Assembly: GCA_035604595.1 (NCBI GenBank)
Contig: DATNIE010000007.1
Span: 23,086 to 87,085, forward strand
DNA from: CAIKZZ01 sp035604595
GTDB lineage: Bacteria; Pseudomonadota; Gammaproteobacteria; Steroidobacterales; Steroidobacteraceae
Length of the DNA stretch: 64,000 nucleotides
Reading direction: 5' to 3'
Shown here: one piece after another, positions 17,827 through 27,103 of the stretch
How positions within the stretch are numbered: position 1 is the first letter of the stretch
How the letters are laid out: each line of letters opens with the position of its first letter
Made by a program: the position numbers and the translations under genes
The notes under the pieces: model-generated
Databases searched by the model: none
What the model was told of the DNA's origin: nothing
What the model saw: the letters and a program-made list of their open reading frames with translations, nothing else

Positions 17827-18182
17827 GCGCACAGCGCCCGTCTGTTGCGGGCAAGACGCGCGCCTGTCCCCACTGCAAGGCGACGATACTCGAGAGCGCG
17901 AGCGTCTGCCCGGCCTGCCGGCATTACCTGCGCTTCGATGCGGCGGCGCAGCCTGTCGTGTCGCCGAGCGTGCAGGCCTTTCGCGTCGAGGGCGTCATCC
18001 GAAACCACGAGCCATCCCGCCACTGGGAGTATGCCGTCGTCGTGACGATCCGTAACGAGCGCGGCGAGGAGGTCCGCCGGCAGGTCGTCAACGTCGGCGC
18101 CCTGGAGCCCCAGGAACGACGCACGTTCACGGTGGCGGTCGAGATGTCGGGGGGGTCGGGCCCGGCGAACTCGACCGGCTGA
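17823..18182 (+). CDS. Zinc-ribbon protein linked to bactofilin
   Basis: This 119-residue protein has an N-terminal zinc ribbon, with two CxxC pairs (ACPHCK and VCPACR) at about residues 15-37. A predicted all-beta domain follows, from AFRVEGVIRNHEPSRHWEYAV to the end, resembling small FxLYD/CARDB-type sandwich folds. I cannot name a function. Its 4-nt overlap with the bactofilin gene suggests it regulates or binds the bactofilin polymer. No signal peptide is present, so it should be cytoplasmic. Confidence 0.8.
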   Translation: MSAQRPSVAGKTRACPHCKATILESASVCPACRHYLRFDAAAQPVVSPSVQAFRVEGVIRNHEPSRHWEYAVVVTIRNERGEEVRRQVVNVGALEPQERRTFTVAVEMSGGSGPANSTG

Positions 18183-18336
18183 CCCGCGGCCGGCCGCACA
18201 CCGGCTGCCGCCCGAGATGATCGACTTCCTCCGCCCGCCGGCGCACCACTCACGAGAATCCTCCACCACCACGCGGCTCGGGTTCGTATCCTGAGGCCGG
18301 CGGTCGGGGCGCACCTGTCGGAAGGTCACGGTCAGC

Positions 18337-20730
18337 ATGCGCGATGGGGGGATCCTGCGACGAATTCAGATCTGGGGCGGCGCATTCGGGCGACTTGCAG
18401 CGCTCGCCGCCATCGCAACGCCGGCGGCCTTTGCGAGTGATCCATCGCCGACCGTGCCAACCCTGCCCGAGGTCGTCATCGGCACAACGCCGCTGCCGGG
18501 AACGGCGATGGATGTCGACAAGATCCCGGCGCACGTCGAGACGCTGCGCCTCGGGGACACTGATTCCTCGGCCACGGCGACGGTGGCCGAGGCGCTGGCC
18601 GCCCGGCTCGGCAGCGTCGCCATCGACGATACCCTCGACGATGCCTTCCAGCCGACGCTCAGCTACCGCGGGTTCACGGCCTCGCCGGTGCTCGGGACAG
18701 CGCAGGGCCTCGCTGTCTACCAGAACGGCGCACGGATCAACGAGGCGTTCGGCGATGCCGTCAACTGGGACCTGATCCCGGCGCTCGCCATCGACCGGGT
18801 CGACCTCGTCGGCGCGAATCCTGTCTACGGCCTGAACGCGCTCGGCGCGGCGCTGGTGCTCAACATGAAAAACGGCTACTCGTACTCCGGTGGCGATGCG
18901 GAGCTTGCAGCCGGATCCTTCGGCGAGCGGTCTGCGGCGCTCGAGTATGGCGCGCACCGCGGCCCGCTCGGAGTGTACGTCGCGACGGAACTGCTCGACG
19001 CGGATGGCTGGCGGCGGTTCGGCAGCGATGCCGTGCGACAGTTGTACGCCGATGTCAGCCTCAGGGCGGCGCACGCGAGCGCCGACCTCAGCCTGACGCT
19101 CGCCCGCAACGACCTGCGGGGGCAGGGACCGGCGCCGATACAGGAACTCGCGATCGACCGCTCGCTGACCTTCACCGGGCCGCAGCGCAACCAGAACCAG
19201 CTTGGATTCGTCACGCTGACGGGCGCGTGGAGCGAGACGCCGGCGCTGGCGTTGCAGGGATCGCTCTACTACCGTGACTTTCGCCAGCAGGTCGTGAACG
19301 GCAACACGACGAGCTATCTGCCGTGCGCAAGCGCCGCGAACGCGGGGCTCATGTGCGAGCCGGACGGCGCGACGGTACTCATCGATACGCGCGGGGCCCC
19401 TATAGCCGATCCGTCGACCGGCTCTGGCAGTCCGATCGGCGAGAATGACTTCGAGTCCCTGCAGGCCCACGGAATAGGCGCGGCAGTGCAGCTGAGCGCG
19501 GGAGGAGCGGTGCTCGGAGCGCCCAATCAGCTCGCCGTGGGTGCGGCAGTGGATGAGGCGCGAGTCGAGTTCGGCAGCGGCGCCGGGATCGGCGCGATCG
19601 ATCCGGCGTTGCTGGTCGAAGCCTCGGGTTTGCCCGTCGATACTCCGGAAGGCACGCTCTTCAGTGCAACGCCCATCAGCCTGCTCGCCCACAACCATTA
19701 CTACGGTGCCTACGCGACCGATACCCTCGACCTCGGCTCGCGGGTGTCGGCGACGCTGAGCGCGCGTTTCAACGCCGCCGAGATCACCCTCGATGACCAG
19801 CGCGGCGGAGACTTAAGCGGGCGCAACCGTTACGACCGACTCAATCCCGCCGTCGGTGCCACCTACCGGCTGCAACGCGGCGTCACGGTCTATGCCGGCT
19901 ATGCCGAGACCAATCGCACGCCGACCGCCAGCGAAATCGAATGCTCCGATCCGTCCCGCCCGTGCCTGCTGCCCTCGAGCCTGGCGGGCGACCCGCCGGC
20001 CCTGCGCCAGGTCGTGGCCCACACCGTGGAGCTCGGCCTGCGCCGCTCAGCGGCGCCGCGCCGGGATGCGGGCACCCGGTTCGACTGGCACGTCGGCGTC
20101 TTCCGAACCGATCTTGATGACGATATCCAGGAAATCGCGAGCTCCCTGTCGAGCGGCTACTACCGCAACATCGGCGCGACGCGCCGGGAGGGCCTGGAGG
20201 CGGGCGCCGGCTACCACTCCGACCGCTATGTCTGCTTTCTGAGCGTCGCGGCGATCGCCGCGACCTATCGGACGGTCCTCAGCGTTCCGTCTCCGTCGAA
20301 CCCGTACCACGACGCGAACGGCAACATCACCGTCGAACCCGGTGACACGCTGCCCGGAATTCCGGTCTTCCGATCGAAAGCAGGGATCGACTATCACCCG
20401 TCCGGGCGCTTCACGCTGGGTGCCGCGCTGATCGCGGTCAGCAGCTCCGTCTACCAGGGCGATGAAGCCAACCTCGGGCCGCGGCTGCCGGGATACCAGG
20501 TACTCGACCTGCACGCGGAGTACCGGATCCGCGGGCAGGTCGAGCTGTTCGCGCGCATCCTCAATGCGACCAACAGCCAGTACGCGACCGTCGGCCTGTA
20601 CGCCGACCCGACCGGCGTCGGCGCCCCGGGAATACCGCCGGGACCGAGCAGCGATCCGCGCATCGATCACCGCTTCGTGAGCCCCGCGGCGCCGCTCTCG
20701 GTCGTCGCGGGACTTCGCCTCCGCCTGTAG
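18337..20730 (+). CDS. TonB-dependent outer-membrane receptor
   Basis: This is a predicted active importer of an unidentified ligand across the outer membrane, powered by TonB. The 797-residue precursor has a signal peptide ending near PAAFAS. A plug domain at about 45-165 carries TLSYRGFTAS, LAVYQNGARINEAFGDAVNWD and VYGLNALGAALVLNMKNG. A 22-strand barrel follows, ending in the aromatic-free VVAGLRLRL. Paired cysteines (PCASAANAGLMC near 329-340, and CSDPSRPC) mark extracellular loops. The ATG at 18337 is chosen because of the signal peptide. No TonB-box-like motif is obvious. Confidence 0.92.
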   Translation: MRDGGILRRIQIWGGAFGRLAALAAIATPAAFASDPSPTVPTLPEVVIGTTPLPGTAMDVDKIPAHVETLRLGDTDSSATATVAEALAARLGSVAIDDTLDDAFQPTLSYRGFTASPVLGTAQGLAVYQNGARINEAFGDAVNWDLIPALAIDRVDLVGANPVYGLNALGAALVLNMKNGYSYSGGDAELAAGSFGERSAALEYGAHRGPLGVYVATELLDADGWRRFGSDAVRQLYADVSLRAAHASADLSLTLARNDLRGQGPAPIQELAIDRSLTFTGPQRNQNQLGFVTLTGAWSETPALALQGSLYYRDFRQQVVNGNTTSYLPCASAANAGLMCEPDGATVLIDTRGAPIADPSTGSGSPIGENDFESLQAHGIGAAVQLSAGGAVLGAPNQLAVGAAVDEARVEFGSGAGIGAIDPALLVEASGLPVDTPEGTLFSATPISLLAHNHYYGAYATDTLDLGSRVSATLSARFNAAEITLDDQRGGDLSGRNRYDRLNPAVGATYRLQRGVTVYAGYAETNRTPTASEIECSDPSRPCLLPSSLAGDPPALRQVVAHTVELGLRRSAAPRRDAGTRFDWHVGVFRTDLDDDIQEIASSLSSGYYRNIGATRREGLEAGAGYHSDRYVCFLSVAAIAATYRTVLSVPSPSNPYHDANGNITVEPGDTLPGIPVFRSKAGIDYHPSGRFTLGAALIAVSSSVYQGDEANLGPRLPGYQVLDLHAEYRIRGQVELFARILNATNSQYATVGLYADPTGVGAPGIPPGPSSDPRIDHRFVSPAAPLSVVAGLRLRL

Positions 20731-20750
20731 CCGGCGCGACGCGGTGGACG

Positions 20751-20770
20751 CTCGGCGCGAGGGCGCCGAG
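20751..20770. terminator. Possible bidirectional terminator hairpin
   Basis: A perfect 8-bp stem (CTCGGCGC pairing with GCGCCGAG, loop GAGG) lies in the 105-bp space between the convergent TonB receptor and cytochrome genes. The position suits a shared terminator, but neither side has a clear T tract, so this is only suggestive. Confidence 0.4.
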
Positions 20771-20835
20771 TGGTCGCGCAAAGATCCGACGAGGCGCGAT
20801 CAGCGTCGCGATCGCACGCGCACTGCCAGCCGCGC

Positions 20836-21297
20836 TCAGCGGTACTGGTAGCGGTACGTGTACGGATTGTAGGTAGGCGGCACGACCTTGTACTGCGGCT
20901 GCAGGAACGCGACGAGGTCGACCAGTTGTCTGACCGTCATGACGTCGTTCAACCCGGCGACGGCCATCACTGATTCGCCTCCTGCAGCCACCCCCTTGGC
21001 TGGATAGCCCGGCGCGACCCTGTGCGTCGGATTGATGATCGCCGTGACAAGCTCCCCGTAAGTCTTGACCCGGGTCACGCTGCCGCCCAGTGCGACCGAG
21101 GCGGCCCCGGTGCCCTCGTACGCGACGTCGACCCCCTTGACCTGATGGCAGACGTAGCAACGCAGGTCGATGAAGGCCTGTCGTCCCGTCGCCGCATCTC
21201 CGGTCGGCAGGCGGAAGCCGGCGGGTGAGTTCGCTGTCTCCGGCGTACAGGCCTGCAGGACTGCCATCGAGGCCAACAGCGCGATGCAAAGTCTCAT
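20836..21297 (-). CDS. c-type cytochrome lipoprotein
   Basis: This is a predicted periplasmic electron carrier anchored by a lipid. The 153-residue protein starts MRLCIALLASMAVLQAC, with a lipobox giving Cys17 as the lipidated residue. One haem site CYVCH (Cys47, Cys50, His51) follows. A candidate Met ligand lies in ESVMAV near 115. The C-terminus is Tyr/Pro-rich (QPQYKVVPPTYNPYTYRYQYR). The partner is unknown. The ATG at 21297 is preferred to an in-frame start 54 nt upstream because it places the signal at the N-terminus. Confidence 0.88.
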   Translation of the reverse strand: MRLCIALLASMAVLQACTPETANSPAGFRLPTGDAATGRQAFIDLRCYVCHQVKGVDVAYEGTGAASVALGGSVTRVKTYGELVTAIINPTHRVAPGYPAKGVAAGGESVMAVAGLNDVMTVRQLVDLVAFLQPQYKVVPPTYNPYTYRYQYR

Positions 21298-21498
21298 GAC
21301 GACCTCCGGTCCCGGCAGGCTGACGAGGCGTGCGCCGCCGGCAAGTTGCAACTGGTCGCTATCGATTCTAGCGGGTACCGGCGGCGTTGGACGGCATGTA
21401 ACGGTTTGTTGCCGACGTGTCTCGGAAAGCCGCGATCCAGCCTGCGACCGCAGCCACGATTACGTTGATCGAGACTGGATGATCGTCGATCTGCGGGA

Positions 21499-22128
21499 TC
21501 AATCGGTCGCGGAGCGCGCTCCCGCCGGTGACGCGCGCAGGCAGCCCTGTTGGTGATCGTCGACGATTCCGACCGCCTGCATGAATGCGTAACAGATCGT
21601 GGAGCCGACGAACTTGAAGCCGCGGCGTCTGAGGTCGTCACTCATGGCCTCGCTCCCGGCCGTCGTGGCCGGAATCTCGCTCAGGTATCGAGGACGACGC
21701 CGGCGGGCCGCAGGCGCGTAGCGCCACAGGTACTCGGCGAAACTCCCGTCGCGCGTCTTCAGATCGAGGTAGGCGCGCGCGTTCAGCACGAACGCCTTCA
21801 CCTTGAGCCGGTTGCGAACGATGCCCGGATCGGCGAGCAGTCGCTCGATCCGCCGTGGCGTATAGCGCGCCATCTTGTGCGCGTCGAATGCATCGAACGC
21901 GCGCCGGTAGCTGTCCCGTTTTCGCAGGATGGTGATCCAGCTCAATCCGGCCTGCGCACCCTCGAGGCACAGCATCTCGAAAAGGCAATCGTCATCACGC
22001 AGCGGCACGCCCCACTCCGTGTCGTGATACCGGACGTAGAGCGGATCATCCGCGCACCACGCGCAGCGCCACTGCCCATCCGCGTGACGCACCACCGCCC
22101 GCCGCGCCGCCGCGCTTTCTCGCGCCAT
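21499..22128 (-). CDS. tag: DNA-3-methyladenine glycosylase I
   Basis: This base-excision enzyme removes 3-methyladenine from alkylated DNA. The 209-residue protein has the family landmarks CAWCADDPLYVRYHDTEWG, with the zinc Cys and His, then QAGLSWITILRKRDSYRRAF. It also has FKFVGSTICYAFMQAVGIVDDH and the C-terminal zinc ligands His and Cys in DDHQQGC. The ATG at 22128 follows an AGGGG ribosome-binding site. A GTG at 22143 overlapping the upstream gene's stop is the alternative. It is probably co-transcribed with the FAD oxidoreductase. Confidence 0.95.
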   Translation of the reverse strand: MARESAAARRAVVRHADGQWRCAWCADDPLYVRYHDTEWGVPLRDDDCLFEMLCLEGAQAGLSWITILRKRDSYRRAFDAFDAHKMARYTPRRIERLLADPGIVRNRLKVKAFVLNARAYLDLKTRDGSFAEYLWRYAPAARRRRPRYLSEIPATTAGSEAMSDDLRRRGFKFVGSTICYAFMQAVGIVDDHQQGCLRASPAGARSATD

Positions 22129-22139
22129 GGCACCCCTGC

Positions 22140-23459
22140 TCACCAACCCAGCCAGTCACGCAGCCGGTACCCCAGAATCGCCGCCGGCATGAACCATGGG
22201 CGACCGCCGTACAGCGGTCGCGTTGTAAACGGCAGCCCGTCGAGCGCGGTCTCACCACCCGCAGCGCCCGCGATCTGGCGCCCGATCTTGCGGCCATAAT
22301 ACGTCGACAGCGTAATTCCCGAGCCGCAGTAGCCCATGCAGTGGAACAGCCCGTCGCGGCTGCCGAGGTGCGGAAGCGAATCAAATGTGAAGGCGACGAA
22401 GCCCATCCACGCGCGGCTGATCCGCACCCGCGCGAGCTCCGGAAAGACCTCGGTCATCATCGCCTTCAGCCGCGGGACGCAGCGCGTGACGTCCGGCTCT
22501 CTCGCGGCCGCGCGACCGCCGAACAGAATCCGGCGCCCGTCGGGCGAGGGCCGCACGTAGACCACGACGTGGCGCGTGTCGACGAGATTCCGTCCATGCG
22601 GGATCAGGCGCGTCACGAGCGCCGGATCGAGTGGCTCGGTGGCGATGATGTAGCTGCCGATCGGCACGACCCGGCGGCGGTGCCACGGCGACACCGGGCC
22701 CGTGTAGCCGTTGGTGGCGATGAGTACCTGGCCCGCGCGCAGCGTTCCGTGCGGCGTGCGCACGGCGAAGCCGTCGCGGCTCCGCTCGAGCGCGAGCACC
22801 GGGCAGTCGGCGTACGCGACCGCTCCGGCGCTGCTGGCGCGACCGTACAGCGCGTTCAGCAGCTTCAGCGGGTGGATCGCCGCATCGTCCGGGTACACGA
22901 GACCGCCGTGGTAGAAGCTGCTGCCGATCTCCTCGGCCTGTGCCGCGCGCGGCACGACCCGGATCTGCTGCTCGAGCCCGGCCGGCTGAGAATCGGCGGC
23001 GCGACGCAGCACCTCGAAGTGGCGGGGCGTGTGTGCGCCGTAGAAGCAGCCGACGCCGCGCCAGTCGCAGTCGAACCCGGCGGTGTGCGCGAGCGCCCGC
23101 AGCTCCGCGACCGCCTCGAGCCCCTCCCGGTAGATTCCGGTCGCGACGCCCTCCCCGTGGCGTCGCGCGAGGTCAGCGAACTCCGGTCTAACGCTGAACC
23201 CGACCTGGCCGCCATTGCGCGAGGAACAGCCGCCGCCGATGGGGCCCGCATCGAGCACGACCGTCGACTTTCCGGCCAGGGCGGTCTCGCGGGCCGCCGC
23301 GAGCCCGGTATAGCCGGCCCCAACCACGACGACGTCCGCGCTCGCCGGAAGCCAGGCCTCCGAGCCGCGCGGAAACTCGGCATCCTCCGCCCAAAACGAC
23401 GTCGCGGCGTAGTCGGGTGCGAGACTCACGAGTGACCGCCGCAGCGCGCCTTGCGGCAT
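22140..23459 (-). CDS. FAD-dependent amine/amino-acid oxidoreductase (PuuB/OrdL type)
   Basis: This DadA/DAO-fold flavoenzyme of 439 residues oxidises an amine such as gamma-glutamylputrescine or a related N-substituted amino acid. It shows SADVVVVGAGYTGLAAARETALAG (FAD Rossmann motif, from about residue 40), a GGCSSRNGGQVGFS loop, and the C-terminal FHCMGYCGSGITLSTYYGR typical of OrdL-type enzymes. The ATG at 23459 is chosen over an upstream start because homologues begin close to the SFW motif. The precise substrate cannot be read from sequence. Confidence 0.88.
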   Translation of the reverse strand: MPQGALRRSLVSLAPDYAATSFWAEDAEFPRGSEAWLPASADVVVVGAGYTGLAAARETALAGKSTVVLDAGPIGGGCSSRNGGQVGFSVRPEFADLARRHGEGVATGIYREGLEAVAELRALAHTAGFDCDWRGVGCFYGAHTPRHFEVLRRAADSQPAGLEQQIRVVPRAAQAEEIGSSFYHGGLVYPDDAAIHPLKLLNALYGRASSAGAVAYADCPVLALERSRDGFAVRTPHGTLRAGQVLIATNGYTGPVSPWHRRRVVPIGSYIIATEPLDPALVTRLIPHGRNLVDTRHVVVYVRPSPDGRRILFGGRAAAREPDVTRCVPRLKAMMTEVFPELARVRISRAWMGFVAFTFDSLPHLGSRDGLFHCMGYCGSGITLSTYYGRKIGRQIAGAAGGETALDGLPFTTRPLYGGRPWFMPAAILGYRLRDWLGW

Positions 23460-24126
23460 AGCGCATCCGTCGCGGCGCTGACGGCGCCCAGCATCTCGAT
23501 GCACGGCGCATCGACGCGTTCAGCGTTCGTCAGGACAGGTTCCACGTGTGCCTCGCCGGGCCTCGGTGCCGCACCGGGATGATGCCGCAGGTCGCGCGAC
23601 TTGCGCTAACCACCGCGCACCGGCTCCAGATGATGCGCGCGCATCCGCCGCACGCCTGCAGCGACCGCCGCTTCACCGTGACCTGCGATCGCGACGCTCC
23701 TGCAGCGTTAAATCAAGCATCACGCCCGGGCCCGGAACCGGACGCGGCTGCGCGAGCCGACCGCGACGCCTGTCCGGGACGCTGACCAGTGGACCGACTC
23801 GCGCGCCGGTGAAGCGCACGGCGCCCGGACACGGACGCTGAGACTGTTCATGACATAAGCGGTGAGACCCACGTCAAGTTTGCGGGAAAAAGTAGCCTGA
23901 CGAGGCCTGTCGGCATCTAGCGACAGGTCGCCGTCCCGTATAACGCTGGTGGTGCAGAGAATGATCGCCGTCGGGCCTCGCCGTTCGCGAAATGGCGGGG
24001 CGCGTGACTCGGGCAGGTGTGGGTGACGGAGCGCCGGAGTGTTCGTTTGCATGCTTGATGCTCGCGGGCGGGCCGCGGATTGACGATCGCATCGCAGCCG
24101 CCGTCGCACGAGACAGGAATACGACA
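23460..24126. other. Intergenic region between FAD oxidoreductase and sedolisin gene
   Basis: This 667-bp gap is divergent and should hold promoters for both neighbours. A 7-bp inverted repeat (CCTGTCG at 23906-23912 with CGACAGG at 23921-23927) sits just upstream of TATAAC (23939-23944), a candidate -10 for the protease gene. That arrangement would suit an operator. No reading frame here resembles a protein family, and I find no RNA gene. Confidence 0.4.
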
Positions 24127-25461
24127 ATGAAACTTACAAAGACGATGGGGATCACGGCCGCCGGTGCGCTGCTGGGCGCGCTCGTGACGATCGGCAGCCA
24201 GGCCCAGGAACCGAGGTCAGCGCTGGGGCCGACGGCCGTCATGCGCAGGCCGGTCCTGCATCGGGAGGTGTGTCCCGGCCCTGCGGCGCCCGGCACCGCG
24301 CGCTGTCATGCGCACGTGGTCGTGGATGCGTCCGGCAAGCCGCGGACGACCGGCACCGCGACGACCCCGGCCGGCTACTCACCCCAGAGCCTTCGCAGCG
24401 CATACAACATGGCGAGCGTCCCCGGTTTTCAGGCGACTCCGGTCATTGCGATCGTGGATGCCTACGATTACCCGAACGCCGCCTCTGATCTCGCTGTCTA
24501 TCGTGCCGAGTACAGCCTGCCCGCATTGCCCCCCTGCCCGAGCACGGGGCCGGGCGCGAGCCTTTGCTTCGAGAAGGTGAACCAGACCGGGTCCACCACC
24601 TACCCCTCCGCCGATACCAGCGGCTGGTCCCAGGAAGCCGCGCTCGATCTCGACATGGCGAGCGCGATGTGCCCCGGCTGCACGCTGATTCTGGTGGAGG
24701 CGAATTCGACCAACGATAGCGATCTCGGAACAGCGGCCAACACCGCTGCCGTGACGCTGCGTGCAAACGTCGTCAGCAACAGCTACGGCGGTGGCGAAAG
24801 TGGGACTTCGGGCTACGCGGGGTACTACCAGCATGCCGGAGTCGCGATCACGGCCAGCGCCGGCGACAGCGGTTACGGAGTTCAGTTCCCGGCCTCCTCG
24901 CCCTACGTCACGGCGGTCGGAGGCACGTCGCTGACTGCCGCGAGCAACGCGCACGGATGGACGGAAACGGTCTGGGACGACTCGTACGGGGCGACCGGCA
25001 GCGGCTGCAGCGCGGTGTACGCCCAGCAAAGCTGGCAAAGCACGGTCCTGACGAGCAAGGAAAAGTCTGGCTGCCGGAGGCGCGTTGTCGCCGACGTGGC
25101 CGCCGTCGCCGACCCCGCGACCGGCGTCGCCATCTATGGACCGACCGATCCGAACTCCAAAGGCAAACCAAACCCGTCAGGCTGGATGGTGTTCGGCGGT
25201 ACGAGTGTCGCCGCGCCGCTGGTTGCTGGTATCTACGCGGTCAATTTCGGCGTCACCGGCCAGGTCCCGACGTACGGCAGCAACCCATACGCATACGCGG
25301 GCGATGGCGGCGCTCTCAACGATGTGACGTCGGGAACCGACGGCAAGCGCCGATCATCGTGCGGATCATCAACATCGGACACGTACTATCTGTGCGATGC
25401 GATCCCGGGCTACGACGGGCCCACCGGTCTCGGCACTCCGAACGGATATACCGCGTTCTGA
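24127..25461 (+). CDS. Secreted serine-carboxyl peptidase (sedolisin, S53)
   Basis: This is a subtilisin-fold protease with a Ser-Glu-Asp catalytic set, usually active at acid pH. The 444-residue precursor begins MKLTKTMGITAAGALLGALV, a signal peptide. The catalytic Glu170 and Asp174 (SQEAALDLD), oxyanion Asp247 (SAGDSGYG) and nucleophile Ser360 (GGTSVAAP) are all visible. The calcium-site region would be near the C-terminus (GYDGPTGLGTPNG). Only about 60 residues lie between signal and catalytic domain, so the large inhibitory pro-domain of kumamolisin-type enzymes is absent. ATG at 24127 follows ACAGGAATACGACA. Confidence 0.92.
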   Translation: MKLTKTMGITAAGALLGALVTIGSQAQEPRSALGPTAVMRRPVLHREVCPGPAAPGTARCHAHVVVDASGKPRTTGTATTPAGYSPQSLRSAYNMASVPGFQATPVIAIVDAYDYPNAASDLAVYRAEYSLPALPPCPSTGPGASLCFEKVNQTGSTTYPSADTSGWSQEAALDLDMASAMCPGCTLILVEANSTNDSDLGTAANTAAVTLRANVVSNSYGGGESGTSGYAGYYQHAGVAITASAGDSGYGVQFPASSPYVTAVGGTSLTAASNAHGWTETVWDDSYGATGSGCSAVYAQQSWQSTVLTSKEKSGCRRRVVADVAAVADPATGVAIYGPTDPNSKGKPNPSGWMVFGGTSVAAPLVAGIYAVNFGVTGQVPTYGSNPYAYAGDGGALNDVTSGTDGKRRSSCGSSTSDTYYLCDAIPGYDGPTGLGTPNGYTAF

Positions 25462-25715
25462 GTCTCCACTCGACCCCCTAGCGGGTCGTGCGCGGCGTGG
25501 CCTCGCGACGCCGCGCCGCTTCCTGTCGCCGTTGTGCACTCGAGCCGGGCACGGCGCGGGCCGCCCCGCGGCATGCCGCGCCACGCACCGCCTGTTCCCG
25601 CCTTCCCGGCCGTCGACCGCGACGAGGGCGCCGCATGATCGTGCGTTTCATGGCAAAGCGCGACATCATTGCAGCACACGCCTGACCCAGCCGGCGAGCG
25701 CCTCGAGGAGCGCGG

Positions 25716-27080
25716 GTGAGTCACGACTACCTCGGAAATCCCGTCACCGGCGATCGCGACGCGACGCTGGCCGGCATCGATGACTTCGTCGGCGGCTTCC
25801 TCGGCTACGAGGAGCGAATGCTCAACATCCTCGCTGCCGCCGACGCCGACCCGGGCTCGTGTCTCGCCAATGCCTACGCCGGCTGGCTGTGGATGTTCCT
25901 CGAGGCCCCGGAGGCGCCGGCCCGCGCCGCAACCTACCTGGAACGCGCCGAGCGCACCGCTCCGCTCGCCAACCGGCGCGAGCAGCTGGCGACCGAGGTG
26001 CTCGGCGCCTGGTGCGCGGACGACGTCGTCAAGGCCGCGCGACTCGCCGACGAGATTCTGACGCGGGAGCCACGCGATCTCGCGGCACTCAAGCTCCACC
26101 AGTACTTCGACTTCAATCGCGGCCTGTGCCCCGAGATGTTGCGTGTCGCGCTCGCGAGCCTGCCCCATGCCGGCGACATCCCGCAGCTCCACGGCATGCT
26201 GGCCTTCGCCTATGAGCAGTGCCACCTGCTCGGGGAGGCCGAAGCAGCGGCCCGCACGGCCCTGCGGATGCAACCGCGCGAGCCGTGGGCCCAGCACGCG
26301 CTCGCGCACGTGATGCTCACGCAGGGCCGGATCCTTGAGGGCATCGGCTTTCTCGAGAGCATCGCCAGCACCTGGACGGGACTCACCTCGTTCATGTACA
26401 CGCACAACTGGTGGCACCTGGCGGTCTTCTACATCAGCGAAGGGCGCTTTGCGGACGCCCTCGCGATTTACGATCAGCACTGCTGGGCGCGGGACCGGAC
26501 CTACTCGCAGGACCAGATCGGAGCGGTCTCGCTGCTCGCGCGCCTCGAGCTCGCCGGCGCTGGCGTCGACGGGCGCTGGCAGGCGCTTGGCGAGTACCTC
26601 GCGGCCCGAGGCGGCGACACCGTCCAGCCGTTCCTGACGATGCAGTACCTGTACGGGCTCGCCCGGGCGGAACGCCCGGAGGCAGATGCGCTGCTGAGTG
26701 CGGTGCGACGCCACGCGGGTGCGGCGCCGGAGGCACTGCGGGAGGCATGGGCGGATGTCGCGCTGCCCGCCTGTGAGGGCCTCGTGGCCTACGTCCGTGG
26801 TGATTACCGCACTGCCCGGCGGCGGCTCGGGCCGACGCTCGGCCGGATGCTCGAGATCGGCGGCAGCCACGCACAGCGTGACCTGTTTGCGCAGATCTAC
26901 GTCGATTCCCTGCTGAAGGACGGGCAACGCATCGCGGCCCAGCAGCTGCTCGAGCAGCGGCGCGCGTTCGAGCCGGACGGCGTGCCTCTGAACCGGGCGC
27001 TCGCCCGGGTGTACGCGGACCTCGGGCTCCCGGCCAAGTCGGCCCGGGCGGCCGAACGCGCCCGCCGTCCGCGGCGCTGA
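25716..27080 (+). CDS. Tetratricopeptide-repeat protein (TTC38 family)
   Basis: This is an all-helical 454-residue protein of the TTC38-like family, function unknown. Helix pairs recur about every 34 residues, for example ANAYAGWLWMFLEAPEAPARAA, PQLHGMLAFAYEQCHLLGEAEAAARTA and WWHLAVFYISEGRFADALAIYD. HNWWHLA near 229 is the family's most conserved motif. It starts with GTG at 25716 after GAGGAGCGCG. It has no signal peptide and is presumably a cytoplasmic protein-interaction scaffold. It lies alone between the sedolisin gene and the convergent hydrolase. Confidence 0.87.
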   Translation: MSHDYLGNPVTGDRDATLAGIDDFVGGFLGYEERMLNILAAADADPGSCLANAYAGWLWMFLEAPEAPARAATYLERAERTAPLANRREQLATEVLGAWCADDVVKAARLADEILTREPRDLAALKLHQYFDFNRGLCPEMLRVALASLPHAGDIPQLHGMLAFAYEQCHLLGEAEAAARTALRMQPREPWAQHALAHVMLTQGRILEGIGFLESIASTWTGLTSFMYTHNWWHLAVFYISEGRFADALAIYDQHCWARDRTYSQDQIGAVSLLARLELAGAGVDGRWQALGEYLAARGGDTVQPFLTMQYLYGLARAERPEADALLSAVRRHAGAAPEALREAWADVALPACEGLVAYVRGDYRTARRRLGPTLGRMLEIGGSHAQRDLFAQIYVDSLLKDGQRIAAQQLLEQRRAFEPDGVPLNRALARVYADLGLPAKSARAAERARRPRR

Positions 27081-27103
27081 GGCACCACGCGACCGCGGCG
27101 CCG

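Noticed and set aside
18250..19698. 482-residue reverse frame opposite the TonB receptor
   Set aside because: Arg/Glu-rich translation without motifs; the forward frame has plug and barrel features.
23720..24127. 135-residue minus-strand frame before the sedolisin gene
   Set aside because: Arg/Ser-rich translation without family features; it overlaps the likely promoter of the protease.
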